Source of the DNA: JBGANR01 sp044222225
GTDB lineage: Bacteria > Actinomycetota > Actinomycetes > Mycobacteriales > Mycobacteriaceae
Assembly: GCA_044222225.1 (NCBI GenBank)
Contig: JBGANR010000031.1
Span: 1 to 45,992, forward strand
DNA length: 45,992 bases
Direction of reading: 5' to 3'
The notes below the pieces were generated by a model. That model saw only the letters and a list, made by a program, of their open reading frames with translations. It made no database searches and was not told where the DNA came from. Below, piece after piece: positions 6,958 through 15,449 of the stretch. The first letter of the stretch is position 1. Each line of letters begins with the position of its first letter. The translations under genes were made by a program, and so were the position numbers.

Positions 6958-9282
6958 GTGGCGCAGCAGCCGCACGACGCGCCGACGGCCGGCGGCGACG
7001 GACCGCGCGACGACGCACCGTGGTCGCAGCGGGACTACCACCATCCGGCGGCCGGCTGGGGCGCGGCGATCTCTGTCGCGCGGGTGCTCGCCCGCACCCG
7101 GGCGGCGATCGACGGTCCGCGCGCGATCGTCAAGATGAATCACGAGAACAACGGATTCGACTGCCCGGGATGCGCGTGGCCCGACGACACCAAGGGCCTC
7201 AAGCTCGACATCTGCGAGAACGGCATCAAGCACGTCACCTGGGAGATGACGCGCAAGCGCACCGACCGGGCCTTCTTCGCTGCGCACACCGTCACCGAGC
7301 TGGAGTCGTGGAGCGATTTCGAGCTCGAGGACCGCGGTCGGCTGACCGAGCCGATGGTGTATCAGCCGCACACCGACACCTATGTCCCGATCAGCTGGCG
7401 GGACGCGTTCGCCCTGATCGGACGGACGCTGCGCGGACTCGACGATCCGAACCGCGCGGCCTTCTACACGTCCGGACGGCTCGGCAACGAGGCGACGTTC
7501 CTGTACCAGCTGATGGCACGCGAGTACGGCACGAACAACCTGCCGGACTGCTCCAACATGTGTCACGAGGCGTCCGGACGCGGGCTGCGGGCGGCGCTCG
7601 GCACCGGCAAGGGCACCGCCGACCTCACCGACTGGCAGACCGCGGACGCCCTGTTCATCATCGGCGTCAACGCGGCGTCGAACGCGCCGCGCATGTTGAC
7701 GGCGCTGGCCGAGGCCTACCGCCGCGGCGCGCAGATCGTGCACGTCAACCCGCTCGTGGAGGCCGCCGCGACACGGACGATCGTGCCCCACGACGTGCTC
7801 GACATGGCCCTGTTCAAGACCACCCGGACGAGCACGCTCAACCTGCAGGTGCGGCCGGGCGGTGACATGGCGCTGCTGCGCGGCATCGCCAAGGCCGTCC
7901 TGGAGGAGTGGCGCACCGATCCGAAGGCCGTCGACCGCGAGTTCGTCGAGCGCTACACCGATGGATTCGAGCGGTATCGCGACGTCGTCGAAGGAACGCC
8001 GTGGGAGCGGCTCGAACGGCAGTCCGGGTTGACCCGCCGCGACATCCTCAAGGCCGCACAGATCTACTCCCGCTCCGACCGCACCCTCATCAGCTGGTGC
8101 CTCGGCGTCACGCAGCACGAGCACGGCGTCGACACGGTCCGCGAGATCGTCAACCTCCTGCTGCTACGCGGCAACATCGGCCGCGAGGGCGCCGGGCCGT
8201 CGCCGGTGCGCGGGCACAGCAACGTCCAGGGCAACCGCACGTGCGGCATCGACCATCGGCCGTCGCCCGAGTTCCTCGACCGTCTCGCTGCGGCGTGCGG
8301 CATCGATCCGCCCCGTGAGCACGGGCTCGACACGGTGGGCACCATCAGGGCGATGCACTCGGGCGACGTGAAGGTGTTCGTCGGCATGGGCGGCAACTTC
8401 GCCCTGGCGGCCCCCGACACCGAGTTCACCGCGGCCGGCCTGCGACACTGCGAACTCACTGTTCACGTCAGCACCAAGCTGAACCGCAGCCATCTCGTGC
8501 ACGGCGAGGCGGCGCTCATCCTGCCGTGCCTGGGCCGCACCGAGAAGGACGTCCAGGCGGCAGGCGTGCAGTCGACATCCATCGAGGACTCGATGAGCAT
8601 GGTGCACCTGTCCGTCGGGATGAAGCGCCCCTGTTCCGAGCAGTTGCTCTCCGAACCGGCGATCATCGCCGGAATGGCGCAGGCGACGTTGCCGGACAGC
8701 GCGACGCCCTGGAAGTGGTACGTCGAGGACTACGACAGGATCCGCGACGTCATGGCGCGGGCGCTGGTCGGATTCGAGGATTTCAATCGGCGCGTGCGAC
8801 TTCCGTTGGGATTCCGCATCCGGCAGCCCGCCCGGGAACTGGTGTTCTTGACGCCTTCCGGAAAGGCCGAGTTCTGCGATGCGGCACTACCGGACGTCGT
8901 ACCGGGCGACGCGGACGTCCTCGTCCTGCAGACGATGCGCTCGCACGATCAATGGAACACGACCATCTATTCCGACGACGACCGCTATCGCGGCGTCAAG
9001 AATCTGCGCACGCTCATCTTCATGAACACCGAGGACATGACGGCGCGCAACATCGCCGAAGGCGATCTCGTCGACATCACGGCGACCGCGAAGGACGGCA
9101 GTGTGCGGCGACTCGAGAAGTACCGAGCGCTGCACTACGACCTCCCGCGCGGATCCGCCGCCGGATACATGCCGGAGATGAACGTGCTCATCGGGCTCTC
9201 GGACTACAGCACGCAGAGCGATCAGCCCCTCATGAAGAATCTCAAGGTCCGCGTGGCGGCGAACGGAGGAGACCGCGAGTGA
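6958..9282 (+). CDS. FdhF/YdeP family molybdopterin oxidoreductase
   Basis: A 774-residue protein from GTG at 6958. The N-terminal GFDCPGCAWPDD (Cys about 69 and 72) is the short cysteine motif of YdeP-type formate-dehydrogenase-like enzymes. The segment NNLPDCSNMCHEASGRGL holds the cysteine expected near the molybdenum. VRGHSNVQGNRTCGID and the C-terminal PRGSAAGYMPEMN segment belong to the molybdopterin-binding and dinucleotide-binding domains. The reaction of this branch is uncertain (YdeP is linked to acid resistance in E. coli). It has no signal peptide. The stop overlaps the DyP start (GTGA), so it is coupled to the encapsulated peroxidase, but it lacks an encapsulin-targeting tail. Confidence 0.9.
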   Translation: MAQQPHDAPTAGGDGPRDDAPWSQRDYHHPAAGWGAAISVARVLARTRAAIDGPRAIVKMNHENNGFDCPGCAWPDDTKGLKLDICENGIKHVTWEMTRKRTDRAFFAAHTVTELESWSDFELEDRGRLTEPMVYQPHTDTYVPISWRDAFALIGRTLRGLDDPNRAAFYTSGRLGNEATFLYQLMAREYGTNNLPDCSNMCHEASGRGLRAALGTGKGTADLTDWQTADALFIIGVNAASNAPRMLTALAEAYRRGAQIVHVNPLVEAAATRTIVPHDVLDMALFKTTRTSTLNLQVRPGGDMALLRGIAKAVLEEWRTDPKAVDREFVERYTDGFERYRDVVEGTPWERLERQSGLTRRDILKAAQIYSRSDRTLISWCLGVTQHEHGVDTVREIVNLLLLRGNIGREGAGPSPVRGHSNVQGNRTCGIDHRPSPEFLDRLAAACGIDPPREHGLDTVGTIRAMHSGDVKVFVGMGGNFALAAPDTEFTAAGLRHCELTVHVSTKLNRSHLVHGEAALILPCLGRTEKDVQAAGVQSTSIEDSMSMVHLSVGMKRPCSEQLLSEPAIIAGMAQATLPDSATPWKWYVEDYDRIRDVMARALVGFEDFNRRVRLPLGFRIRQPARELVFLTPSGKAEFCDAALPDVVPGDADVLVLQTMRSHDQWNTTIYSDDDRYRGVKNLRTLIFMNTEDMTARNIAEGDLVDITATAKDGSVRRLEKYRALHYDLPRGSAAGYMPEMNVLIGLSDYSTQSDQPLMKNLKVRVAANGGDRE

Positions 9283-10328
9283 CGACACCGCAGGCGGTCG
9301 GCGTGCCGCTGACCCGATCGGCGATCTTCCTCGTCCTCGTGGTCGCCGACCGTGACGACGCCGATCGGACCGTTCGCGAGACGCTCGCCGACATCGACGG
9401 CCTCGTCAAGACCGTCGGGTTCCGCGATCTGCAGGGCCGGCTGTCCTGCACGGTGGGTATCGGCAGCCGGATCTGGACTCGGCTGACGGGGCGTCCGCAG
9501 CCCGCCGAACTCCACCCGTTCCGCGAGATCGCGGGCGCCTCGCACACCGCCGTCTCGACACCGGGCGACCTGCTCTTCCACATCCGGGCCGAGCGGGCCG
9601 ACCTGTGCTTCGAGTTCGAACGGCTGCTGCTCGACGCACTCGGCTCGTCGGTGACGACGGCCGACGAGGTCGTCGGGTTCCGCTACTTCGATGCGCGTGA
9701 CCTGCTCGGTTTCGTCGACGGCACGGCGAATCCGGTGGGACCGGACGTCTCCGACGCCACGCTCGTCGGCGACGAGGATCCGGAGTTCGCCGGCGGGAGC
9801 TACGTCGTCGTCCAGAAATACCTGCACGCCCTCGGCGCGTGGGACGGCCTGTCCACCGAGCAGCAGGAGACGGTGATCGGCCGCCGGAAGGCCGACGGCG
9901 TCGAACTCGATGACGCGGCCGCCGGCCAGAAGTCGCACAAGACGCTCGCGACGATCACCGACGACGAGGGCGAGCACGACATCCTGCGCGACAACATGCC
10001 GTTTGGTCGGCCCGGGCAGGGCGAATTCGGCACGTACTTCATCGGATACTCGCGTCGATTGTGGGTGACCGAGAAGATGCTGACGCGGATGTTCGTCGGC
10101 GATCCACCGGGCCTGCACGATCGGATCCTCGATTTCTCCACGCCGCACACCGGCACCGTCTTCTTCGCTCCGGCGGCCGATCTGCTGGCATCGCTCGGCG
10201 ACGTCGCGACCGCCGGCGCGGCGGGAGTCGGTTCCGCGGCCGCTGCACCCGGTCCGGCCGGCCCGGGCGACGGCTCACTCGACATCGGTTCCCTCAAGAC
10301 GACGATCCGTGAAAGGACCCGAACATGA
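9279..10328 (+). CDS. DyP-type haem peroxidase, encapsulin cargo
   Basis: A 349-residue B-type dye-decolourising peroxidase. It shows the GFVDGTANP motif at about residue 143 (distal Asp), NMPFGRPGQGEFGTYFIGYS followed by Arg (distal Arg), and a KSHKT segment whose His is the likely proximal haem ligand. After the catalytic domain comes an Ala/Gly/Pro-rich linker and the tail DGSLDIGSLK, the known encapsulin-loading peptide type, followed by TTIRERTRT. The GTG overlaps the FdhF-like stop, and its own stop overlaps the encapsulin start (ATGA). The enzyme uses hydrogen peroxide to oxidise bulky substrates inside the shell; the natural substrate is unknown. Confidence 0.95.
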   Translation: MTTPQAVGVPLTRSAIFLVLVVADRDDADRTVRETLADIDGLVKTVGFRDLQGRLSCTVGIGSRIWTRLTGRPQPAELHPFREIAGASHTAVSTPGDLLFHIRAERADLCFEFERLLLDALGSSVTTADEVVGFRYFDARDLLGFVDGTANPVGPDVSDATLVGDEDPEFAGGSYVVVQKYLHALGAWDGLSTEQQETVIGRRKADGVELDDAAAGQKSHKTLATITDDEGEHDILRDNMPFGRPGQGEFGTYFIGYSRRLWVTEKMLTRMFVGDPPGLHDRILDFSTPHTGTVFFAPAADLLASLGDVATAGAAGVGSAAAAPGPAGPGDGSLDIGSLKTTIRERTRT

Positions 10329-11125
10329 ACCACCTCCTGCGACACCTCGCCCCGCTGACCTCCGAGACCTGGGCGCTCATCGACGAGGAGGCGTCGACGC
10401 GCGCCACGGTCGCGCTCGGCGCCCGGCGGCTCGTCGACTTCGCCGGTCCCCTCGGGTGGGAGCATTCGGCCACCTCCGTCGGACGCGTCGGGCCCGTCGT
10501 CGACGCACCCGTCAACGGCGTGATCGCCCGTTCGCGGACCGTGCTGCCGTTGGCCGAGGTCCGCGCCGATTTCTCGCTGTCGCGGCAGGAGCTGGACGCC
10601 GCCACCCGCGGCGCCGTCGACGTCGACCTCTCGGCCCTCGACGATGCCGCGCTGCGGATCGCCGGCGTCGAGAACACCGCCGTCTTCCGCGGCTGGGAGC
10701 CGCTCGGGATGACCGGGATCGCCGAGGCGTCGCCGTACGACCCGGTCCCCGTCGGCGACGATCCCCGCCGGCTCGCCCTGCGCACCGCGGCCGCCGTGGC
10801 CGCCCTCAAGCGCGCCGGTGTCGGCGGGCCCTACGGGCTGGCCCTCGACTACGACACCTGGGTGAACGTCACCGGCGGCAGCGACGCCGGCGGTTCTCCC
10901 CTGCTCAGCCATCTGCAACGCGTCCTCGACGGCCCGGTGGAGCTGCTGCCCGGCATCGACACCGCGGTGGTGCTCAGCATCCGCGGCGGCGATTTCCTCC
11001 TCGAATGCGGCCAGGATCTCTCCATCGGATACTCGTCGCACGACGCCGAGAAGGTGGACCTGTATCTGCAGGAGACGTTCAGCTTCCGGGTCGCGACGCC
11101 GGAGGCCGCGATCGTGCTGGCGTGA
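10325..11125 (+). CDS. Encapsulin nanocompartment shell protein (family 1)
   Basis: A 266-residue HK97-fold shell protein that self-assembles into an icosahedral compartment. The N-terminal MNHLLRHLAPLTSETWALID and the segments GARRLVDFAGPLGWEHSA and GGDFLLECGQDLSIGYSSHD are characteristic of actinobacterial encapsulins (Cfp29 relatives). Length is standard. It starts within the stop of the DyP gene, the usual cargo-then-shell order, so it packages that peroxidase by its C-terminal tail. It ends three bases from the convergent DUF421 gene, with no obvious terminator between. Confidence 0.96.
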   Translation: MNHLLRHLAPLTSETWALIDEEASTRATVALGARRLVDFAGPLGWEHSATSVGRVGPVVDAPVNGVIARSRTVLPLAEVRADFSLSRQELDAATRGAVDVDLSALDDAALRIAGVENTAVFRGWEPLGMTGIAEASPYDPVPVGDDPRRLALRTAAAVAALKRAGVGGPYGLALDYDTWVNVTGGSDAGGSPLLSHLQRVLDGPVELLPGIDTAVVLSIRGGDFLLECGQDLSIGYSSHDAEKVDLYLQETFSFRVATPEAAIVLA

Positions 11126-11128
11126 CGG

Positions 11129-11704
11129 TCAATCCGCTGCGCGGCCGTTCTTCTCCGCCAGCAGCCGATCGAGCTTGCGGTTGACGTCGTTGAGCGCCGC
11201 CAGCAGCTCCGCCGTCGACGGATCGTCGTCGTCCAGCCTGCTGACCAGCAGTTGTCCGTTGGGCTCGAGCTCGGCCGATTTCACGTCCTTGACGTCGGTG
11301 ACGCCGGCGTCCTGCAACGCGATCATCAGATCGGACGTCGTGTACCGCTGCCGGTCGAGCGCCCGGCCGTCCACCACACCGTTGCGCACGAGGATCACCG
11401 ATTCACCGGAGATCACCTCCTGCGCTCGCCGGCTCCGGAAGAAGAGGTACGCGATGAGGCCGTTGAGCACGAACAACGCCGCCGCCCCGATGAGCGCGCC
11501 CGTCACGCTGTTGTCCTCGCCGATGAGCCCGTTCTGCACGGCGTTGGAGACGAGCAGCAACACGATGAAGTCGAACGTCGTCAATTGGGCCATGAGCCGT
11601 TTGCCGCCGAGTCGCAATGCGACGAGCAAGAACGCGTACAGCACGACGGTGCGCAGCAGTTTCTCCCACACCGAGACGTCGAGCGAGAACATCGAATCCC
11701 ACAT
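11129..11704 (-). CDS. DUF421 (YetF-like) membrane protein
   Basis: A 191-residue protein with three membrane segments in the first 90 residues (around LRTVVLYAFLLVALRL, FDFIVLLLVSNAVQ and GALIGAAALFVLNGLIAYLFF) and a cytosolic YetF domain containing the family segments LVRNGVVDG and LMIALQDAGVTDVKDVKSAELEPNG, given here in two parts. The start MWDSMF was chosen because the frame before it lacks family similarity. Function in the family is unclear; it is convergent with encapsulin and divergent from ogt. Confidence 0.85.
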   Translation of the reverse strand: MWDSMFSLDVSVWEKLLRTVVLYAFLLVALRLGGKRLMAQLTTFDFIVLLLVSNAVQNGLIGEDNSVTGALIGAAALFVLNGLIAYLFFRSRRAQEVISGESVILVRNGVVDGRALDRQRYTTSDLMIALQDAGVTDVKDVKSAELEPNGQLLVSRLDDDDPSTAELLAALNDVNRKLDRLLAEKNGRAAD

Positions 11705-11743
11705 GCGCCGATCGTATTCACCGCGGAAGAGGACGATGGCACG

Positions 11744-12322
11744 GTGCACACGCGACACGCCTTCGTGGATACGACGATCGGAGAACTGCTGCTCGTCGCC
11801 GGTGACGACGCACTGACCGGTCTGTACTTTCCAGACCATCGGTACCCGCCGGCGGAATCGGAGATCGGCGAGCGCGTCGTCGAGAGTGCGGATCGGGTGA
11901 TCGCGACGGCCGCCGGGCAGGTGCGCGAGATCGGCGAGCGCGTCGTCGAGAGTGCGGATCGGGTGATCGCGACGGCCGCCGGGCAGGTGCGCGAATACCT
12001 CGCCGGCACCCGGCAGCGGTTCGACCTTTCAGTCGTGACGCACGGCGACGCGTTCTCGCAGCGGGTGTGGGCCTTGCTGCGAGAGATTCCGTTCGGCCGC
12101 ACCACGACCTACGGCACGCTCGCCGACGAACTCGGCAACCGCCGGCTCGCGCAGCGCGTCGGACAGGCCGTCGGACACAACCCGGTGAGCATCGTCATCC
12201 CGTGCCATCGGGTGGTCGGTGCCGACGGCTCACTGACCGGATTCGCCGGCGGCCTCGACCGCAAACGCGCCCTGCTCGAGTTGGAGGAGTCCGAGGAGAT
12301 GCGGGCGGCGCGGTTGTTCTGA
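11744..12322 (+). CDS. ogt: Methylated-DNA-protein-cysteine methyltransferase, with internal duplication
   Basis: A 192-residue suicide repair protein that takes alkyl groups from O6-alkylguanine onto a cysteine. The active site is IPCHRVV (Cys about 154), preceded by FGRTTTYGTLAD (DNA-binding helix) and followed by FAGGLDRKRALL. The GTG start is preceded by GGAAGAGG. Odd: residues 41-62 are repeated exactly as residues 63-84 by a 66-bp tandem duplication. This adds 22 residues to the helix between the N-terminal domain and the FDL segment that begins the catalytic domain. The catalytic part is intact, so the protein may still work. Confidence 0.92.
   Translation: MHTRHAFVDTTIGELLLVAGDDALTGLYFPDHRYPPAESEIGERVVESADRVIATAAGQVREIGERVVESADRVIATAAGQVREYLAGTRQRFDLSVVTHGDAFSQRVWALLREIPFGRTTTYGTLADELGNRRLAQRVGQAVGHNPVSIVIPCHRVVGADGSLTGFAGGLDRKRALLELEESEEMRAARLF
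11861..11992 (+). repeat. 66-bp perfect tandem duplication inside ogt
   Basis: Two identical 66-bp units (11861-11926 and 11927-11992) lie head to tail; each encodes 22 residues starting E-IGERVVESADR and ending ATAAGQVR. The frame is kept. No base difference between the units was seen, so the event is recent or an assembly effect. Confidence 0.93.
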
Positions 12323-12383
12323 CGTCCGGTTTCCGTCTCGCCGACCCCGTGCGGTAGCCTGATCGAGCACCGCGCAGCGGTGA

Positions 12384-12457
12384 CGGGCTGTGGCGCAGTT
12401 TGGTAGCGCACTTGACTGGGGGTCAAGTGGTCGCAGGTTCAAATCCTGTCAGCCCGA
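12384..12457 (+). tRNA. tRNA-Pro (anticodon GGG)
   Basis: A full cloverleaf can be drawn: acceptor CGGGCTG pairs with CAGCCCG, the D-arm stem is GCGC/GCGC, and the anticodon stem CTTGA/TCAAG holds the loop CTGGGGG with anticodon GGG at 12418-12420. The T-arm contains GGTTCAAATCC. The discriminator base is A at 12457; CCA is not encoded. A TAGCCT box upstream (about 12354) may be its -10. The region after it (broken gene, GH15, duplications) makes it a possible integration target, though no duplicated 3' end was seen. Confidence 0.95.
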
Positions 12458-12528
12458 CAGATACAAATGAGGCACGCCCAGGTTATTCGGGCGATCACCG
12501 CTGTTCCGTGGCAGGCGATACTGAGGCC

Positions 12529-12828
12529 ATGGACCAGGACGCCGCACTGAATCCCGCGCACATCGAGCTGGATCGCTCCTACCCGCACCCGCCGGCAACG
12601 GTCTGGCAAGCACTCACCGACTCCTCGGTTGTGGCGAAATGGTTCTTGCCTTCGGTCGGGTACTCGGCGGAGGTCGGTGCGCAGTTCATGTTCCTCGTTC
12701 CCACCGATCCGCCCGCCGAGGTGGCCTGCGAAGTGTTGGAGGCGGAGCCCGTCTCGCGTCTGACCTGGAACTGGCGGGACATGCGCTCAGCGACGACGCC
12801 TTGTCATGAAGTAGTACAGAGCGTATGA
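12529..12828 (+). pseudogene. Truncated AHSA1/SRPBCC-domain protein
   Basis: The frame gives 99 residues. The first 84 or so match the start of an AHSA1-type SRPBCC domain: IELDRSYPHPPATVWQALTD, VVAKWFLPS, and LTWNWRD. Family members are about 140-160 residues; here the homology stops after WRD and an unrelated tail of about 15 residues runs to a stop overlapping the GH15 start. The second half of the domain, including the C-terminal helix that closes the cavity, is missing. It looks like a deletion joining the gene to the GH15 upstream region. Confidence 0.7.
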
Positions 12829-14663
12829 GCGAGTGGCCTGACATCGAGGACTATGCCCTCCTCGGCGACCTGCACACGGCGATCCTGGTGTCGGATCGCG
12901 GCAGCATCGACTGGTTGTGCATGCCGCGATTCGACAGCCCGGCTCTGTTCGCCGGCCTCGTCGGGGGCGACGAGGCCGGGCACTGGGTGCTCTCCCCGAC
13001 CGATGACGACGCACGGGCATCGCGCAGCTACCTGCCCGGAACCTTCGTGCTCCGCACGCGGTGGAGCACCGCCGACGGGGAGGCGGAGGTGGTGGAGTTC
13101 ATGCCGCTGGGCGACCGCCGCGCGGACGTCGTCCGTCGAATCCGCGGCATCCGGGGAACGGTTCGATTCCGGCAGCAGCTGTGTATCCGTTTCGATTACG
13201 GCTCCGCCGTGCCGTGGGTGCGCCAGGTACCGGACGCGGGCGGAAACGCGATCGTGGCGACAGCCGGACCCGACGCGGTCGTCGTCCGCGGGCCCCGTCT
13301 GATCGCCGACGGCCTGCGCCATGCGGCGACGTTCGACGTCGCCCAGGACGAGATCGTGGACATCGTGATGACGTGGTATCCCTCGTACCGAGAGCCACCG
13401 GAGCAGATCGACGTCGACCGGGAATTGAATCGGACGACGCAGTGGTGGCGGGACTGGGCCGATCGCAGTGCGACACATTCCGCCTACCAGGAGGCCGTAC
13501 GTCGTTCCCTGCTCGTGCTCAGAGCACTCACCCATGAGGACACCGGCGGAATCGTCGCAGCGGCGACCACGAGCCTGCCCGAAGAAATGGGCGGGCAGCG
13601 GAATTGGGACTACCGCTACGTCTGGTTGCGGGACGCCGCATTGACGATCTCGGTGCTGCTGACTCACGGCTATCGCGAGGAAGCCGAAGAATGGCGAGGA
13701 TGGTTGTTGCGCGCGATCGCCGGCGTCGCGGACGATGTGCAGATCATGTACGGGGTCGGCGGGGAGCGTCGACTTCCCGAGTACGAATTGTCGACGCTGC
13801 AGGGCTATCGCGGATCCCGTCCCGTACGAGTAGGCAACGCGGCCTACCGGCAACAGCAGTGGGACGTGTTCGGCGAAGTGATGATCGCCCTGCACGGCGC
13901 GCGGGTCGCGGGGTTGCAGGAGACCAGTGCGTCGTGGCCGCTCCAACGGGCTTTGCTGCATCATCTGGCCGATCACTGGAAAGAGCCGGATCGGGGAATC
14001 TGGGAAGTCCGCGGGCGGCGGCGACGCTTCACGCATTCGCGCGCCATGGTCTGGGCGGCGTTCGATCGGGGCGTGCGCGGCGTCCGGGAATACGACCTAC
14101 CGGGTGACGCCGATCTGTGGACGCAGCTGCGCGATCGGGTGCGCGAAGAGATCATGGCGCACGGTTTCGATGCCCGCCGCAATACCTTCGTGCAGTACTA
14201 CGGCGGCACGGGTGTGGACGCGGCGCTGTTGCAGCTGCCGCAGATCGGCTTCATCGACGCCGCCGACGATCGAATGCTCGGAACGGTCTCCGCGATCGAA
14301 TCGGAACTGCTGCGGGACGGGCTGCTTCTGCGTTACCGCCCCGATAGCGGAGTGGACGGTCTGCCGGGGACCGAACATCCCTTCCTCGCCTGCTCGTTCT
14401 GGCTGGTGGAGCAGTACGCGTCGTCAGGCCGCCTGCGCGATGCCGAAGAACTCATGGACCGCCTGAGCGAATCGGCCAATGATGTCGGCCTTCTCAGTGA
14501 GGAGTACGACACCGAGCACAGCCGGCAGATGGGAAACACCCCGCAGGCGCTGACGCATCTAGCGCTCGTACGCGCCGCGGATGCCATCGCCGCGGCACAC
14601 GCGGGTGTTCGGCACGCACAGGTGCGCGGGATCAGCTCCCACTCTCCTGCCGCCGGCGATTGA
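12825..14663 (+). CDS. Glycoside hydrolase family 15 (glucoamylase/trehalase-like)
   Basis: A 612-residue cytosolic GH15 enzyme. The N-terminal domain begins IEDYALLGDLHTAILVSDRG and SIDWLCMPRFDSPALFAGLV, the start typical of bacterial GH15 proteins. The (alpha/alpha)6 barrel holds QRNWDYRYVWLRDAAL near residue 260 and a late LLSEEYD motif with the catalytic-base Glu, followed by GNTPQALTHLAL. Mycobacterial relatives include trehalases, so the substrate is probably an alpha-glucoside such as trehalose, but this is inferred. ATG overlaps the stop of the truncated AHSA1 gene. Codon choice looks slightly less GC-rich than in the left part. Confidence 0.9.
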   Translation: MSEWPDIEDYALLGDLHTAILVSDRGSIDWLCMPRFDSPALFAGLVGGDEAGHWVLSPTDDDARASRSYLPGTFVLRTRWSTADGEAEVVEFMPLGDRRADVVRRIRGIRGTVRFRQQLCIRFDYGSAVPWVRQVPDAGGNAIVATAGPDAVVVRGPRLIADGLRHAATFDVAQDEIVDIVMTWYPSYREPPEQIDVDRELNRTTQWWRDWADRSATHSAYQEAVRRSLLVLRALTHEDTGGIVAAATTSLPEEMGGQRNWDYRYVWLRDAALTISVLLTHGYREEAEEWRGWLLRAIAGVADDVQIMYGVGGERRLPEYELSTLQGYRGSRPVRVGNAAYRQQQWDVFGEVMIALHGARVAGLQETSASWPLQRALLHHLADHWKEPDRGIWEVRGRRRRFTHSRAMVWAAFDRGVRGVREYDLPGDADLWTQLRDRVREEIMAHGFDARRNTFVQYYGGTGVDAALLQLPQIGFIDAADDRMLGTVSAIESELLRDGLLLRYRPDSGVDGLPGTEHPFLACSFWLVEQYASSGRLRDAEELMDRLSESANDVGLLSEEYDTEHSRQMGNTPQALTHLALVRAADAIAAAHAGVRHAQVRGISSHSPAAGD

Positions 14664-14673
14664 GCGCCGTAGG

Positions 14674-14815
14674 TCAGAACCGGCCCCCGGTCGGCTCGTC
14701 CCGGCCCCAAGGGCGGGCATGCTCCGGATATCGCGACGGCCCGTCCCGGTAGATGATCGGCGGAGGCGGCGCAGGTGATCATTCCGGCCTGCGTCGACCC
14801 ACGCTGAATGGTCAC
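14674..14815 (-). repeat. CoA-transferase 3'-end repeat, oldest copy (A)
   Basis: On the minus strand this resembles the last codons of the CoA-transferase gene at 26094-27470 (shared run QRGSTQAG, then ITCAA), but it carries substitutions and frameshifts and has no gene body upstream. It lies directly downstream of the XRE-cupin gene. Two better-preserved copies lie at 16567-16752 and 26094-26279. It is a remnant, not a working gene. Confidence 0.75.
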
Positions 14816-14834
14816 AGCGTGAAGACGCGGCCCG

Positions 14835-15383
14835 TCAGCGCAACTCGGCGACGAGCACGGCGGCCGTACCGGGAACCGTCGCCTCGAATACGTGCGGCGC
14901 ATCCCCCGGATAACAGAGGTAGTCCCCCGGATGCAGCAGTTCGGGAGCCTCGGCGGGGCCCACTCGAGCAGCACCGGCGATGAGAACGACGTGCTCCGTC
15001 GTGCCGGATTGATGCGGCACCGATCGGCGGATCTCACCCGGACCAGCCTGGATGAGGTAGATGTCGCGGCGCGCCGCGGGTGGGCTCGCCGATAGCAACG
15101 TGGCGCGATAGTCCGCCGCCGCCGCGGGCACACCCCCCGAGCCGCCCGCGCGGATGAGCGTCGGCCCCGGGCTCGGCTGGTCGACGAGCACGGCGAAGGG
15201 CACCCCGAGGGCCACACCGAGCGCCCACAGCGTCTCGACGCTCGGATTGCCGGAACCGTTCTCCAGCTGTGACACGGTCGCTTTGGAGACGCCGGCTCGC
15301 CGGGCGAGTTCGGAGATCGACAGCCCCGCGGCCTCCCGTTCGCGACGCAACGATCGGGCGATCCGGCCGCCCAGCTCATCCAT
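14835..15383 (-). CDS. XRE family regulator with C-terminal cupin domain
   Basis: A 182-residue regulator from ATG at 15383 (an in-frame ATG at 15404 would add seven residues). The N-terminal helix-turn-helix (about residues 12-65) contains AGLSISELARRAGVSKATVS and LENGSGNPSVETLWALG. The C-terminal half is a small cupin with YRATLLS, HQSGTTEHVVLIAG and HPGDYLCYPGDAPHVFEA, which would sense a small ligand. It is divergent from azlC, so it probably controls amino-acid export. Its promoter region holds several GTTCA boxes (around 15385, 15405, 15433 and 15454) that may be operator sites. A broken relative lies at 16777-16920. Confidence 0.92.
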   Translation of the reverse strand: MDELGGRIARSLRREREAAGLSISELARRAGVSKATVSQLENGSGNPSVETLWALGVALGVPFAVLVDQPSPGPTLIRAGGSGGVPAAAADYRATLLSASPPAARRDIYLIQAGPGEIRRSVPHQSGTTEHVVLIAGAARVGPAEAPELLHPGDYLCYPGDAPHVFEATVPGTAAVLVAELR

Positions 15384-15449
15384 TCGTTCAGTATCGCAAA
15401 CCATCGTTCATCTTGACACTCGACGCCGGCACCGTTCACGATGATCACC

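Noticed and set aside
8526..9278. Upstream extension of the DyP frame
   Set aside because: It overlaps the FdhF-like coding region; the GTG at 9279 gives the normal DyP length and the GTGA coupling.
6958..9282. FdhF-like protein as a second encapsulin cargo
   Set aside because: Its C-terminus lacks any GSLxIGSLK-type loading peptide, and the protein is large for this shell type.
12384..12457. Attachment-site duplication of the tRNA-Pro 3' end
   Set aside because: No second copy of GGTTCAAATCCTGTC was found in the window and no integrase gene is present.
12781..12800. Third copy of the short palindromic element near the AHSA1 break point
   Set aside because: Only CGCTCAGCGACGAC is shared, which is too short and common in this composition.
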